Source of the DNA: Methanoculleus methanifontis
GTDB lineage: Archaea > Halobacteriota > Methanomicrobia > Methanomicrobiales > Methanoculleaceae
Length of the DNA stretch: 54,398 bases
Assembly (NCBI RefSeq): GCF_030464365.1
Contig: NZ_VCYI01000017.1
Span: forward strand, 1-54,398
Direction: 5' to 3'
A model generated the notes under the pieces. The model was given only the letters and a program-made list of their open reading frames with translations, did not search any database and was not told the origin of the DNA. Position 1 is the stretch's first letter. Each line of letters begins with the position of its first letter. Shown here in pieces: positions 24,139 through 32,886 of this stretch. Both the position numbers and the translations under genes were made by a program.

Positions 24139-25008
24139 TCACCGGAGCCCGAGTTCAGAGAAGAGATTGTCCCGGAGCGCCCGGAGAGCATCCGTCGCCG
24201 CCGAGTCGCTCCGGGTCACGGGGCGGCCGTTCCGGACGGCGTCGACCACCGACGAATCGAACGGGATCTTCCCCGCCACCACGATGCCTTCCTTCTCGCA
24301 GTAATCCTCGATCCTCTTGCAGATATCCTCCGCCAGATCGAACCGGTTGATCGCGACAAAGATCTGGACGTCGAACCGGCGGCAGACCGTCACCAGCCGC
24401 TCAAGATCGTGGAGCGCCGAGACCCCCGGCTCCGTGACGATGAGGACTGCGTCCACACCGCTGATCGTCGCGATCAGCGGGCAACCTATCCCCGGCGGGC
24501 CGTCGGCGAGCAACAGATCGGCGCCGTCCGCAAGGCCCGTCGCCCGTTTCCTCACCTCGGAGACGAGCAGTCCCGAGTTCCCCGAGCCCGGGAAGAGCCG
24601 GGCATGGGCGAGGTTGCCCCGGTCGGTCACCGAGGTGTAGATCTCGCCGCAGACACGCTGTTCCATCCGGGCCGACCCCGTGGGGCAGACATAGGTGCAG
24701 ACGCCGCAGCCCTCGCAGTGCAGGGGATCCACTTCCCAGGCATCGTTTCGGCGCACGATCGCCCCGAACCGGCAGTGGTCCGCGCATATGCCGCAGTCGC
24801 GGCACTGTTCCAGGTCGATCCGGGCCACCTCGAGCCCCCGGAACTCTTCCGTCGTGAGCCGCCGGGTATCGAAGAGGAGTTCCAGGTTCGCGGCGTCCAC
24901 GTCGCAGTCGGCGAGAACCTGCGGCACAGTACTGATATCCGCAAGCGCCGCCGCCACCATCGTCTTCCCGGTGCCGCCCTTGCCGCTCACGATCGCAAGC
25001 CGGATCAT
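24139..25008 (-). CDS. MinD-superfamily P-loop ATPase with inserted ferredoxin domain (second)
   Basis: 289 aa. Deviant Walker A SGKGGTGKT starts near residue 9, marking the SIMIBI MinD/Mrp class. Two 4Fe-4S motifs are inserted at about 65-105 (CRDCGICADHC and CEGCGVCTYVC). DGPPGIGCP is the switch II/Walker B-like motif. Its ATG overlaps the stop of the upstream homologue (ATGA at 25005-25008). Paired MinD-Fd ATPases with NifX-like proteins occur in many anaerobes and may transfer Fe-S clusters or electrons; the client is unknown. Confidence 0.88.
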   Translation of the reverse strand: MIRLAIVSGKGGTGKTMVAAALADISTVPQVLADCDVDAANLELLFDTRRLTTEEFRGLEVARIDLEQCRDCGICADHCRFGAIVRRNDAWEVDPLHCEGCGVCTYVCPTGSARMEQRVCGEIYTSVTDRGNLAHARLFPGSGNSGLLVSEVRKRATGLADGADLLLADGPPGIGCPLIATISGVDAVLIVTEPGVSALHDLERLVTVCRRFDVQIFVAINRFDLAEDICKRIEDYCEKEGIVVAGKIPFDSSVVDAVRNGRPVTRSDSAATDALRALRDNLFSELGLR

Positions 25009-25856
25009 GGGCTCACCCCCACAACCTTCACGACCGCTTCAAAGAGATCGGCGAACCGCTCCTCCCACCCGGGAAGATCGCGGCAGATAAGCCCTCCCCG
25101 GTTCTGGACGGCGGCAATCTCCCGCGAGAACGGGATAGTCATAAGAATGGGAAGCCCACGCTCCCGGCAGAACTCAAGGGTCTCCTCGTCCCGGCCGTCG
25201 CTACGGTTGATCACAACACCAGCCGGGATGCCGGTACTCTCCACAACCTCGGCCGCGAGGCGGAGATCGTGCAGCCCGAACGGCGTCGACTCCGTCACCA
25301 GGATGCAGGCATCGACCCCCTCCAGCGTCTCGATCACCGGGCAGGCGATCCCCGGGGAGGCGTCGTAGAGGATGAGCGGGTGCCCCTCCGCGAGCAGTTT
25401 TGCCACCCGTATGACCGTCGGGGCCATCACCTCCCCCTCGTTCAAGACGCCGCTCACCAGGGTGAGGGACGGGAGAGGGCAGGAGCACGCCACCCGGCCG
25501 ATGGTGCGCGGGACTTCCTTGATCGCCCCCTGCGGGCAGACCAGGGAGCAGCCCCCGCAGGAGTGGCAGAGCTCAGGGAAGAGGATAACGCGGTCTTTGA
25601 GGACCGAAAGCGCCCCGAATCGGCAGAACTTCCCGCACTCACCGCAGAAATTACAGCGGGCGGGATCGATCTCCGGGACCGGGGTCGTCACCGGCACATC
25701 CTCGGCAGAGCCCGGGAAGAAGAGGTGGAGGTTCGGTTCCTCGACATCGCAGTCGACGAGCACCACCTCGCGGGACCGGGAGAGCGTGCAGGCGAGGTTC
25801 GCCGCCACCGTGCTCTTCCCGGTGCCGCCCTTCCCGCTTGCAATCGCGATTTTCAT
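25005..25856 (-). CDS. MinD-superfamily P-loop ATPase with inserted ferredoxin domain (first)
   Basis: 283 aa from ATG 25856. The Walker A motif is at the very start (MKIAIASGKGGTGKST), so longer upstream frames are rejected. Ferredoxin motifs CNFCGECGKFC and CHSCGGCSLVC follow near 75-125, and YDASPGIACP corresponds to the switch II region. A homologue of the next gene, forming a likely heterodimer. It lies 13 bp downstream of the NifX-like gene on the same strand. Confidence 0.88.
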   Translation of the reverse strand: MKIAIASGKGGTGKSTVAANLACTLSRSREVVLVDCDVEEPNLHLFFPGSAEDVPVTTPVPEIDPARCNFCGECGKFCRFGALSVLKDRVILFPELCHSCGGCSLVCPQGAIKEVPRTIGRVACSCPLPSLTLVSGVLNEGEVMAPTVIRVAKLLAEGHPLILYDASPGIACPVIETLEGVDACILVTESTPFGLHDLRLAAEVVESTGIPAGVVINRSDGRDEETLEFCRERGLPILMTIPFSREIAAVQNRGGLICRDLPGWEERFADLFEAVVKVVGVSP

Positions 25857-25869
25857 GCTGAATCCCGGT

Positions 25870-26211
25870 TCAGGCGAGAGGGAGCAGCTGCAGGTTCCCG
25901 GCGGTATACTCCGCGAGGGCATCGGCCACGCTGCCGCTTCCACGGTAGGCGTAGGCCTTGATTCCACCCATCTCAAGGGCCCGGGCGGCATTCCCGCCGA
26001 CCTGACCGGTGATGACCACCGTCGCGCCGTGCTCCGAAAACATCTGGACCGCCCGGGGTCCGACCCCACCGGCAGCGTCGACGAGAGGGTTTTCGATCGA
26101 TTCCGCTTTCCCCGTCTCCGTGTCGACGAAGACGAAGTAAGGTGCCCGGCCGAACCGCTGCTCGACCGGGGCATCCGTGCCTGCTGCACGTGCCGTTATA
26201 CCGACTATCAT
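25870..26211 (-). CDS. NifX/NifB-like dinitrogenase iron-molybdenum cofactor family protein (1)
   Basis: 113 aa. RNase H-like fold signature: VEQRFGRAPYFVFVDTETG, NPLVDAAGGVGPRAVQMF and VVITGQVGGNAARAL. Proteins of this family bind Fe-S or Fe-Mo precursors, and many stand-alone copies accompany MinD-Fd ATPases in organisms regardless of nitrogen fixation. A Shine-Dalgarno GGAG precedes the ATG at 26211. A 14-bp palindrome at 26237-26250 occupies its promoter. Confidence 0.85.
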   Translation of the reverse strand: MIVGITARAAGTDAPVEQRFGRAPYFVFVDTETGKAESIENPLVDAAGGVGPRAVQMFSEHGATVVITGQVGGNAARALEMGGIKAYAYRGSGSVADALAEYTAGNLQLLPLA

Positions 26212-26236
26212 CCTGATACACTCCTCTGGTGACTTT

Positions 26237-26250
26237 TGCTCATATGAGCA
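26237..26250. promoter_or_regulatory. CATATG-centred palindrome upstream of NifX-like gene 1
   Basis: TGCTCATATGAGCA is a perfect 14-bp palindrome 26 bp before the ATG of the NifX-like gene at 25870-26211, close to the expected transcription start. It shares the CATATG core and A/T-rich setting with the sites at 26691 and 33877. Proposed operator (inference). Confidence 0.6.
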
Positions 26251-26274
26251 TAATACTATGGGTGGTACACCTTC

Positions 26275-26634
26275 TCAGTGGTGCCCGTCGCACTCGCCGC
26301 CGTCTTCGTGGTGGCAGGAACTCTTCCCCGGAGAAAGGCGACCGGCAATATAATCCTGTGCAACGTAATCAACGTTTCCACTGACGCCGAGGAGAACCTG
26401 AATACCGTTTTCGTTGAAAAGTTCGACGGCTCGCGGCCCCATTCCGCCCGCGATGATCAGGTTGACCCCGTGCTCCGCGAGAAAGACCGGGAGCCGCCCG
26501 GGTTCGTGGCCGGGGCTCGGAAGATCGTCTCTTCTGTAGATGATCGAATCCTCGACATCGAATATTGCGTAACCCTGGCAGTGCCCGAAGTGTTCGGACA
26601 CCTGGTTTTCGTCCTGTGCAATTGCTATTCTCAT
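26275..26634 (-). CDS. NifX/NifB-like protein (2) with His/Cys tail
   Basis: 119 aa from ATG 26634 (AGGAG 6 nt upstream). The family fold is evident in VSEHFGHCQGYAIFDVED, LIIAGGMGPRAVELFNENG and GNVDYVAQDYIAG. The tail is SCHHEDGGECDGHH, a metal-binding stretch with two Cys and four His. It is likely the first gene of the NifX-NifX-MinD-MinD unit, although the palindrome at 26237 suggests a second promoter inside. Confidence 0.85.
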   Translation of the reverse strand: MRIAIAQDENQVSEHFGHCQGYAIFDVEDSIIYRRDDLPSPGHEPGRLPVFLAEHGVNLIIAGGMGPRAVELFNENGIQVLLGVSGNVDYVAQDYIAGRLSPGKSSCHHEDGGECDGHH

Positions 26635-26690
26635 AATATCTCCTGTTCCTTGCGACTTCGTGCATACCGCCGGCCGCATACAAACGTACT

Positions 26691-26702
26691 ACACATATGC
26701 GC
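26691..26702. promoter_or_regulatory. Imperfect CATATG palindrome between NifX-like gene 2 and lon-like gene
   Basis: ACACATATGCGC is a two-mismatch version of the perfect site at 33877 and shares its left half ACACATATG. It lies 57 bp before the NifX-like gene 2 start and 108 bp before the divergent Lon-like gene, so it could act on either promoter. Confidence 0.45.
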
Positions 26703-26809
26703 GAAAGAAAGTAAAACCACCTATTGGCACCATCCGGTGCCGGGCCGGGGAACCTTTTTTAAGGCGAGCGACATCCTCCCGTGCAGTTGCAGCAGTTATG
26801 GTGAGACTG

Positions 26810-29206
26810 ATGATTCAGCCCTTGGATATCGGAGAGTACCGGAACGTCTACGAACCGGGAAAGGTGGAGTGCGCCAGCACTGAGGAGATGCGGCCGCTCG
26901 AGGAGATCATCGGCCAGGAACGGGCGCTTCGGGCGCTGCAGTTCGGCCTTGAGATCCGGGAGGCCGGGTTCAACGTCTACGCCGCGGGCGCCCAGGGAAC
27001 CGGCAGGATGAGAGCCGTTCGGAGTTTCCTCGACGAACTCGCAAAGGCCAAGCCCCGGGCGCGTGACTGGGTCTACGTGCATAACTTCGAGAACCAGTAC
27101 GAACCCAACGCCGTCGCCCTCCCCGCCGGGAAAGGGACGGAGTTCCGGGAGGAGATGAAACGGTTCATCGAGGAAGCGCGGCAGGCGCTTCCCCGGGCGT
27201 TCCAGAGCGAGGAGTACGCCAAACGGCGAGACGAAACGCTTCAGGCGCTCCAGGGAAACAGGACGGATCTCATCGCCCGGATCAACCAGAAAGCCCAGGA
27301 GGCAGGGTTCGTCATCCAGATGAGCCCCATCGGCCTCCTGACCATCCCGGTCATCAACGGAAAACCGGTCCCCGAGGAGGAGTTCATCACCCTTCCCGAC
27401 GACGTGCGGGCGGAGGTCCAGCGGCGGCGTGACGCCCTGAACACCGACCTCCGGAGCACGCTCCGGGAGGTGCAGGATATCGAGCGGCAGGGGGCCGAGG
27501 CGGTCAAGGACTTAAACCACGATATCGCCCTCTACGCGATAGGGGACCTCGTCGCCGAGCTCAAGGAGAAGTATGCCGACATCCCGGAAGTCCCCGAGTA
27601 TATCGACGCCGTTCAGAACGACATCCTCGAGAACACTCAGTTATTCCTCGGTGTCCCCGAACAGCAGGGCGTTCCGCCCCAGTTCCAGGCCTTCATGCGC
27701 GAGATTCCGTTCCGGAAGTACGAGGTGAACGTTGTCGTCGACAACGCCGGTACAGAGGGCGCACCGGTGGTCTTCGAGCAGAACCCCACCTACCAGAACC
27801 TCCTTGGAAAGATCGAGAAGGAGGTGCAGTTCGGCATCTTCACGACCGACTTCACGATGATCCGGCCGGGTTCGCTGCATAAGGCCAACGGCGGCTACCT
27901 CGTCCTCGACGTCGAAGACCTCCTGCGTGCCCCGCTCTCCTGGGACGGGCTCAAGACAGCACTGAAGACCGGGGAGGCCGTCATCGAGGAGCCGGGAGAA
28001 CGGATGGGGTTCATCACGGCAAAGACGATCAAGCCCGAACCCATCCCCCTCGACATCAAGGTGGCCCTCATCGGGACGCCGATGATCTACCAGCTCCTCT
28101 ACCGGATGGACACCGACTTCAAGGAGCTCTTCAAGGTCAAGGCCGACTTCGACATTGTGATGGATCGAGACGACGAGAACGCCGGGAAGTACGCCGACTT
28201 CATCTGCAACCTCGTCCGGGAGGAGGAACTCCGGCACCTCGAACGGGAGGCGATCGCCCGGGTGATCGAATACGGGTCGAGACTCGCTGCAGATAAGGAG
28301 AAACTCTCGACCCGGTTCGCGGTGGTCGCCGACCTCATCCGGGAGGCGAACTTCTACGCCGCAGAGGACGGGGCCGAGCAGATCGAGAGAAGACACGTCA
28401 CGAAGGCGATCGAGGAGAAGATCTACCGCTCGAACCTGATCCAGAAAAAGATCGAAGAGGCAATCCGGCGGGGGACCTTCCTCATCGATACCGAGGGCGA
28501 GAAGGTCGGCCAGGTGAACGGCCTCTCGGTCATCGGGCTCGGGGACTTCGCGTTCGGCCGGCCGTCGAAGGTGACCGCGAGCATCGGGGTCGGCCGCGAG
28601 GGGATCATGGACATCGAGCGCGAGGCTGCACTCGGCGGGCCGATCCACACCAAAGGCGTCCTGATCATCAACGGTTACCTCAACAACAACTATGCACACG
28701 ACAAGCCCCTCTCCCTCTCCGCCCGGCTGGTCTTCGAGCAGAGTTACGAAGGGATCGAGGGCGACTCCGCGTCGAGCACCGAGCTCTACGCCCTCCTCTC
28801 GGCGCTCTCGGGGCTTCCGCTGAAGCAGTACCTCGCCATCACAGGCTCGGTGAACCAGAGGGGTGAGGTTCAGGCGATCGGCGGCGTGAACGAGAAACTG
28901 GAGGGATTCTTCGAGGTCTGCAAGGCCAAAGGGCTCGACGGGAGCCAGGGGGCGCTTATCCCGGCGAGCAACGTCCAGAACCTGATGCTGAAAGAGGAGA
29001 TCGTCGAGGCCGCGAAGGCCGGGAAGTTCCGGATCTACCCGGTACGGACGATCGACGAAGGCATCGAGGTCCTCACGGGTGTTCCGGCGGGCGTGCGCCA
29101 AAAAGACGGCACCTACGAGGAGGGAACCGTAAACTACCTGGTGGACCGGCGCCTGAGGGAGATGGCCGAGACGATGCGCGGGTTCCAGCCGACGATGGCG
29201 AAGTGA
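26810..29206 (+). CDS. Lon-like protease (AAA_32/Lon_C type)
   Basis: 798 aa. The start at ATG 26810 follows GGTGAG at 26800-26805; an ATG at 26798 is the alternative. The N-terminal ATPase-like region has GAQGTGRM at residues 60-67 in place of Walker A, with Arg instead of Lys. A coiled, charged insertion spans about 120-260. The C-terminal Lon protease domain has Ser653 in GDSASS and Lys696 in GGVNEKLEG, 43 residues apart as in true Lon Ser-Lys dyads. Predicted cytoplasmic protease; it may be poorly ATP-dependent. Ends 4 bp into the nifS reading region. Confidence 0.88.
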   Translation: MIQPLDIGEYRNVYEPGKVECASTEEMRPLEEIIGQERALRALQFGLEIREAGFNVYAAGAQGTGRMRAVRSFLDELAKAKPRARDWVYVHNFENQYEPNAVALPAGKGTEFREEMKRFIEEARQALPRAFQSEEYAKRRDETLQALQGNRTDLIARINQKAQEAGFVIQMSPIGLLTIPVINGKPVPEEEFITLPDDVRAEVQRRRDALNTDLRSTLREVQDIERQGAEAVKDLNHDIALYAIGDLVAELKEKYADIPEVPEYIDAVQNDILENTQLFLGVPEQQGVPPQFQAFMREIPFRKYEVNVVVDNAGTEGAPVVFEQNPTYQNLLGKIEKEVQFGIFTTDFTMIRPGSLHKANGGYLVLDVEDLLRAPLSWDGLKTALKTGEAVIEEPGERMGFITAKTIKPEPIPLDIKVALIGTPMIYQLLYRMDTDFKELFKVKADFDIVMDRDDENAGKYADFICNLVREEELRHLEREAIARVIEYGSRLAADKEKLSTRFAVVADLIREANFYAAEDGAEQIERRHVTKAIEEKIYRSNLIQKKIEEAIRRGTFLIDTEGEKVGQVNGLSVIGLGDFAFGRPSKVTASIGVGREGIMDIEREAALGGPIHTKGVLIINGYLNNNYAHDKPLSLSARLVFEQSYEGIEGDSASSTELYALLSALSGLPLKQYLAITGSVNQRGEVQAIGGVNEKLEGFFEVCKAKGLDGSQGALIPASNVQNLMLKEEIVEAAKAGKFRIYPVRTIDEGIEVLTGVPAGVRQKDGTYEEGTVNYLVDRRLREMAETMRGFQPTMAK

Positions 29207-29211
29207 CCGGT

Positions 29212-30378
29212 ATGGAGCGGAAACGGTCGGTCTACATGGACCATGCGGCGACGACGCCGGTGCGGCCGGAAGCCCTCGAGGCGATGCTCCCCTACTTCTC
29301 GGAGCGGTTCGGGAACCCCTCTTCGCTCTACTCCCTCGCCCGCGAGGCGAAGGAGGCGGTCGAGGAAGCGCGGGGGCGGGTGGCGGCGGCGATCGGCGCG
29401 ACCCCCGAGGAGGTCTTCTTCACGTCGGGCGGGACGGAGGCCGACAACTGGGCGATCAAGGGGACGGCCCTCCGGGGAAAGGGCGACCATATCGTCACCT
29501 CCGCGATCGAGCACCACGCCGTCCTCCACACCTGCCGGAGCCTGGAGAAGCAGGGCTACCGGGTCACCTACCTCCCGGTCGACGAGTTTGGGCGGGTGGA
29601 GCCGGCGGCGGTCGAGGAGGCGATCACCGATGCGACGATCCTCGTCTCGGTGATGGCCGCGAACAACGAGATCGGGACGATTCAGCCAATCAGAGCGATC
29701 GCGGAAGTCGCGCACGACCACAAAATCCCGTTCCATACCGACGCCGTCCAGGCGATCGGGGCCTTCCCGGTGGACGTGGACGAGATGGGTGCCGACCTCC
29801 TCGCCCTCTCCGCCCACAAGTTCGGCGGCCCGAAGGGGACGGGAGCGCTCTATGTCAGGAAAAGAACACGGATCGGGACGTTCATAGACGGCGGGGCGCA
29901 GGAGTGGGGGAAGCGAGCCGGAACCGAGAACGTTCCCGGGATCGTGGGGCTCGGGCGGGCGATCGAACTCGCGGTCGCCGGGATGCCCCAGAATGCTCCC
30001 CGGCTTGCCGCGATGCGGGATCGGCTGATCCGGGGGATCCTGGACACAATCCCGGACACCCGGTTGAACGGCCACCCGACCGAGCGGCTGGCAAACAACG
30101 TGAACGTCGCGTTCCGCTACGTCGAGGGAGAGTCGATCCTTCTCATGCTCGATGCCCTCGGGATAGCCGCCTCGACGGGGAGCGCCTGCACCTCCGCGTC
30201 GCTCGAACCCTCGCACGTTCTGACCTCGTGCGGTCTACCGCCGGAGCATGCCCACGGCTCGCTCCGGCTCACCCTCGGGTACGCGAACACCGAGGAAGAC
30301 GTCGACTATGTCCTTGAAGTGCTCCCCGGGATCATCGAGCGGCTGCGGGAGATCTCGCCGCTCCGGGGGGAGGCGTGA
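29212..30378 (+). CDS. Cysteine desulfurase (NifS/IscS family)
   Basis: 388 aa from ATG 29212; a GTG at 29203 is possible. PLP enzyme that releases sulfur from cysteine for Fe-S clusters or tRNA thiolation. MDHAATTPVRPEA opens the fold, Lys203 in SAHKFGGPKG is the PLP lysine, and Cys326 in GSACTSAS is the persulfide-carrying cysteine. The longer loop around it suggests the group I (NifS/IscS) type. No scaffold gene (nifU/iscU) is adjacent, unlike in many methanogens. It overlaps or abuts the Lon-like gene and the next gene (stop and ATG adjacent), so it is operonic. Confidence 0.93.
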   Translation: MERKRSVYMDHAATTPVRPEALEAMLPYFSERFGNPSSLYSLAREAKEAVEEARGRVAAAIGATPEEVFFTSGGTEADNWAIKGTALRGKGDHIVTSAIEHHAVLHTCRSLEKQGYRVTYLPVDEFGRVEPAAVEEAITDATILVSVMAANNEIGTIQPIRAIAEVAHDHKIPFHTDAVQAIGAFPVDVDEMGADLLALSAHKFGGPKGTGALYVRKRTRIGTFIDGGAQEWGKRAGTENVPGIVGLGRAIELAVAGMPQNAPRLAAMRDRLIRGILDTIPDTRLNGHPTERLANNVNVAFRYVEGESILLMLDALGIAASTGSACTSASLEPSHVLTSCGLPPEHAHGSLRLTLGYANTEEDVDYVLEVLPGIIERLREISPLRGEA

Positions 30379-31713
30379 ATGGCCGGGATCTTCCGGGCCT
30401 ACGACATCCGGGGGCGCTACCCGGACGAACTCGATGAGGCGACGGCGAAGAAGATCGGGAACGCATTTGTAGCCCTTCTTGCGGCGGAGCGGATCGTCGT
30501 CGGCCGGGACATGCGTCTCTCGTCGGAACCGCTCTCCCGGGCGTTCATCAGGGGTGCGGTCGAGGCCGGGGCGGAGGTCGCCGATATCGGTATGGCGAGC
30601 ACGCCCCTCCTCAACTACGCGATCATCGCCGGGGGGTTCGACGGCGGGGCGATGGTGACGGCCTCCCACCTTCCCGGGGAGATGAACGGGTTCAAACTCG
30701 CCCGCGAAAACGCCGTCCCCCTCTCCGGCGACCGCGACCTGCCGCTCCTGGAGACCCGGGTCGGGGAGGAGGAGGTCGCCCGCGCCGGGGGGTCGTCCCG
30801 CGAGACCGGGATGCTGGATGCCTACGTCGGGGCGGCGGCCGGGTTCGTCCGGACGCCCAAACCCCTCACGGTCGTCGTGGATGCCGGGAACGGGATGGCC
30901 GGGCCGGAGATCCCCCGGCTCTTTGAGCGGGTTCCAGCATGGCGGCTCGTGCCGCTGTATCTTGAGCCCGACGGCCGGTTCCCCCACCACCACGCAAACC
31001 CGCTCGACCCGGAGACCACCCGGGAACTGCAGGAACGGGTCGTGGCCGAGGGCGCGGATATGGGGGTGGCGTTCGACGGCGACGGCGACCGGTGCGGGCT
31101 CGTCGACGAGCGGGGCGAGCGCGTCCGGGAAGACCTGGTGACCGGGCTGATTGCGGAGTTCCTGCTCGAGGAGAACCCGGGGGCAACGATCCTCTACGAC
31201 CTCCGGTCGAGCCGGGCGGTCCGCGAGGCGATTGAGAAGGCCGGGGGAAGGGGCGTCCGCTCGAGGGTCGGCCACGCCTTCATCAAGGCCGCGATGCGGG
31301 AGGAGGACGCCCTCTTTGCCGGGGAACTCTCCGGGCACTACTACTACCGGGACATGGGGTTTACCGACAACGGGCTCCTCACGCTGGTCATGGTTGCAAA
31401 CATCCTCGCCGCGAGCGGCCGGACGCTCTCCGAGCTCATCAGACCCCTCGACCGCTACCCCTCGACCGGGGAGATCAACCTGGCGGTGAGCGAGCCCGCG
31501 GTGGTGCTCGCGGTGCTTGCGGCGCGTTACCGGGACGCGGAGCTCGACCGGCTCGACGGGCTGACGGCGGCCTATCCCGACTGGTGGTTCAACATCCGCC
31601 GCTCCCACACCGAGCCGGTGGTGCGGCTGAACATCGAGGCGGATACGGCGGAACTCCTCGACAAGAGGAGAGAGGAGGTGCTCTCGGCCATCCGGGACGC
31701 CGAGGGTGCGTAA
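30379..31713 (+). CDS. Phosphomannomutase/phosphoglucomutase
   Basis: 444 aa, alpha-D-phosphohexomutase superfamily. The catalytic serine is Ser96 in TASHLPGEMNG (usual TASHNP, Leu replacing Asn). The metal-binding loop DGDGDR is at 233-238, the sugar-binding GELSGHYYYRD appears near 315, and the phosphate-binding SHTEPVVRLNIEA is at the C-terminus. Likely supplies mannose-1-P or glucose-1-P for surface glycans. The ATG abuts the stop of nifS. Confidence 0.93.
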   Translation: MAGIFRAYDIRGRYPDELDEATAKKIGNAFVALLAAERIVVGRDMRLSSEPLSRAFIRGAVEAGAEVADIGMASTPLLNYAIIAGGFDGGAMVTASHLPGEMNGFKLARENAVPLSGDRDLPLLETRVGEEEVARAGGSSRETGMLDAYVGAAAGFVRTPKPLTVVVDAGNGMAGPEIPRLFERVPAWRLVPLYLEPDGRFPHHHANPLDPETTRELQERVVAEGADMGVAFDGDGDRCGLVDERGERVREDLVTGLIAEFLLEENPGATILYDLRSSRAVREAIEKAGGRGVRSRVGHAFIKAAMREEDALFAGELSGHYYYRDMGFTDNGLLTLVMVANILAASGRTLSELIRPLDRYPSTGEINLAVSEPAVVLAVLAARYRDAELDRLDGLTAAYPDWWFNIRRSHTEPVVRLNIEADTAELLDKRREEVLSAIRDAEGA

Positions 31714-32108
31714 GGGTCGGCCCGGCACGGAACGAGGGGCGGCGCGAACTGCCTACTCACGCGAAGGCGCGAAGGCGCGAACCCCGGGGTTTCTTGAGCC
31801 GGGGCGCCGCGCTTCGCGTTCTTCGCGGTTTCGCGTGTGGTCGAAGAAATGTAAAGCAGGAAGCCCCCCTTCATGGTGGGGTGGTTCACCAGCGCTGTCA
31901 TTCCCAGATTCTGTGGATCGGGACGTTTGTTCCCGGGCGGTCGCGGATCGGGATCGCAGCGCCGCCACCCACCACCGGACGCCCCCTCCTCTGCACCGGC
32001 GCCGCCGGCATGCCCCACGAAAAAGGGCCGTTCGATTCTTCATCGCCAAAGAAGGCGCCGTTAATCCATTGCTTCGACGGGAAGAAGACGATTGCCGGCG
32101 GCCGCAAC
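31714..32108. other. Gene-free stretch with REP-like element
   Basis: About 395 bp without a supportable gene; the open frames here lack codon bias. It contains the palindromic REP-like element (31758-31837) and, at its end, the promoter of the ATP-cone gene. Confidence 0.55.
31758..31837. repeat. REP-like palindromic element, copy 1
   Basis: An 80-bp element starting CACGCGAAGGCGCGAAGG and ending CTTCGCGGTTTCGCGTG, so its two ends are inverted copies of each other. A 69-bp relative with the same ends lies at 46490-46558. Elements of this CACGCGAAGG type occur in intergenic regions of many prokaryotes. Confidence 0.85.
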
Positions 32109-32262
32109 TTATAAGTATCCGATGTCCCACTGTTGCCCGGCAGGCTGCAGCTTGCAACCGAATCGGGGCCGGGTGAAGCCCCCGGAAACCGTAATCCGGG
32201 GTGCAACAGGCACCCGGGCCTCAAGCGGAAAGAAAGAACAGATAATTGATGTGGTGATGAGA
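32109..32262 (+). promoter_or_regulatory. TATA box and GC-rich leader of ATP-cone gene
   Basis: TTATAAGTA at 32109-32117 is a clear TATA box, giving a transcription start near 32137 and a leader of about 125 nt, long for this genome where many genes look leaderless. The leader holds consecutive hairpins: CCGGG/CCCGG (32169-32173 with 32181-32185) and GGGTGC/GCACCC (32199-32204 with 32210-32215). It ends with a GGTGATGAG ribosome binding site. A regulatory RNA is possible; I do not recognise a known riboswitch class. Confidence 0.5.
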
Positions 32263-32550
32263 ATGGCAGGACAGCAGATGGAGTCCCGGCCCTGGCAGCA
32301 GACCATGGTCCGGAAGACCAACAACCAGGAGGAGCAGTTCAACCCTGACAAGATCAGGAGGTCGGTGCAGAACGCCGGAGCAAACCAGCAACTGGCGGAC
32401 GAGATAACCCAGCAGATCCAGGGGAGCACGCACAGCGGGATGACGACCACCGAGATCGACAACAGTGTCCAGGAGGTACTCAAGCAGAAGGATATGGACG
32501 CCTACAACAACTGGATGCGGTGGAAAGAGCAGCACCAGAGCTCACGGTAA
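32263..32550 (+). CDS. Stand-alone ATP-cone domain protein (95 aa)
   Basis: Start at ATG 32263 after GGTGATG. Residues about 15-85 match the ATP-cone fold used for nucleotide sensing in ribonucleotide reductases and NrdR: MVRKTNNQEEQFNPDKIRRS, then a helical region and TTTEIDNSVQEVLKQKD. It has neither the NrdR zinc ribbon nor a reductase domain. It may sense dATP/ATP for a partner, or be a transcription-linked regulator. It is followed by tRNA(CAU) 238 bp downstream on the same strand. Confidence 0.8.
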   Translation: MAGQQMESRPWQQTMVRKTNNQEEQFNPDKIRRSVQNAGANQQLADEITQQIQGSTHSGMTTTEIDNSVQEVLKQKDMDAYNNWMRWKEQHQSSR

Positions 32551-32788
32551 GAACGTCCCAGGACTTCCCGCAGGCGGTCTTTTATACCAGGCGCCGGACG
32601 TCCGTCGGCAGTTCTGCACGGCGGATCTCCGGGCGCTGCGCCTGCCGGGTATGCGGGGGCCTGCAGGACGCGCACAATGTTTTTATGATCAAAGAACAAT
32701 ATTTATATGCAGTGAGATTCCGGGAAAACCCGGAGATCTGAACTGAATGCGCTGTTTCCGAATTCAGGTCGGCTGCATCACAATTCTC

Positions 32789-32863
32789 GGGCCCGTAGCT
32801 TAGTCCGGTCAGAGCGCCCGGCTCATAACCGGGCGGTCGTGGGTTCGAATCCCTCCGGGCCCA
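32789..32863 (+). tRNA. tRNA with CAU anticodon (Ile2 or elongator Met)
   Basis: Complete cloverleaf: 7-bp acceptor GGGCCCG/CGGGCCC with discriminator A, D-arm GCUU...GAGC, anticodon stem CCCGG/CCGGG with loop CUCAUAA, T-loop UUCGAAU. The CCA end is not encoded and there is no intron. The T-stem (GUGGG/CCCUC) has one U-U mismatch. The GGGCCCG acceptor is more like archaeal tRNA-Ile2 (CAU modified to agmatidine-C) than elongator Met, but I cannot decide. Confidence 0.93.
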
Positions 32864-32886
32864 TGCGTTTTACAAGTACTCCGTGA

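Noticed and set aside
31584-32176. Forward ORFs downstream of phosphomannomutase
   Set aside because: They cross the REP-like element and the promoter of the ATP-cone gene, with no codon bias or recognisable motif.
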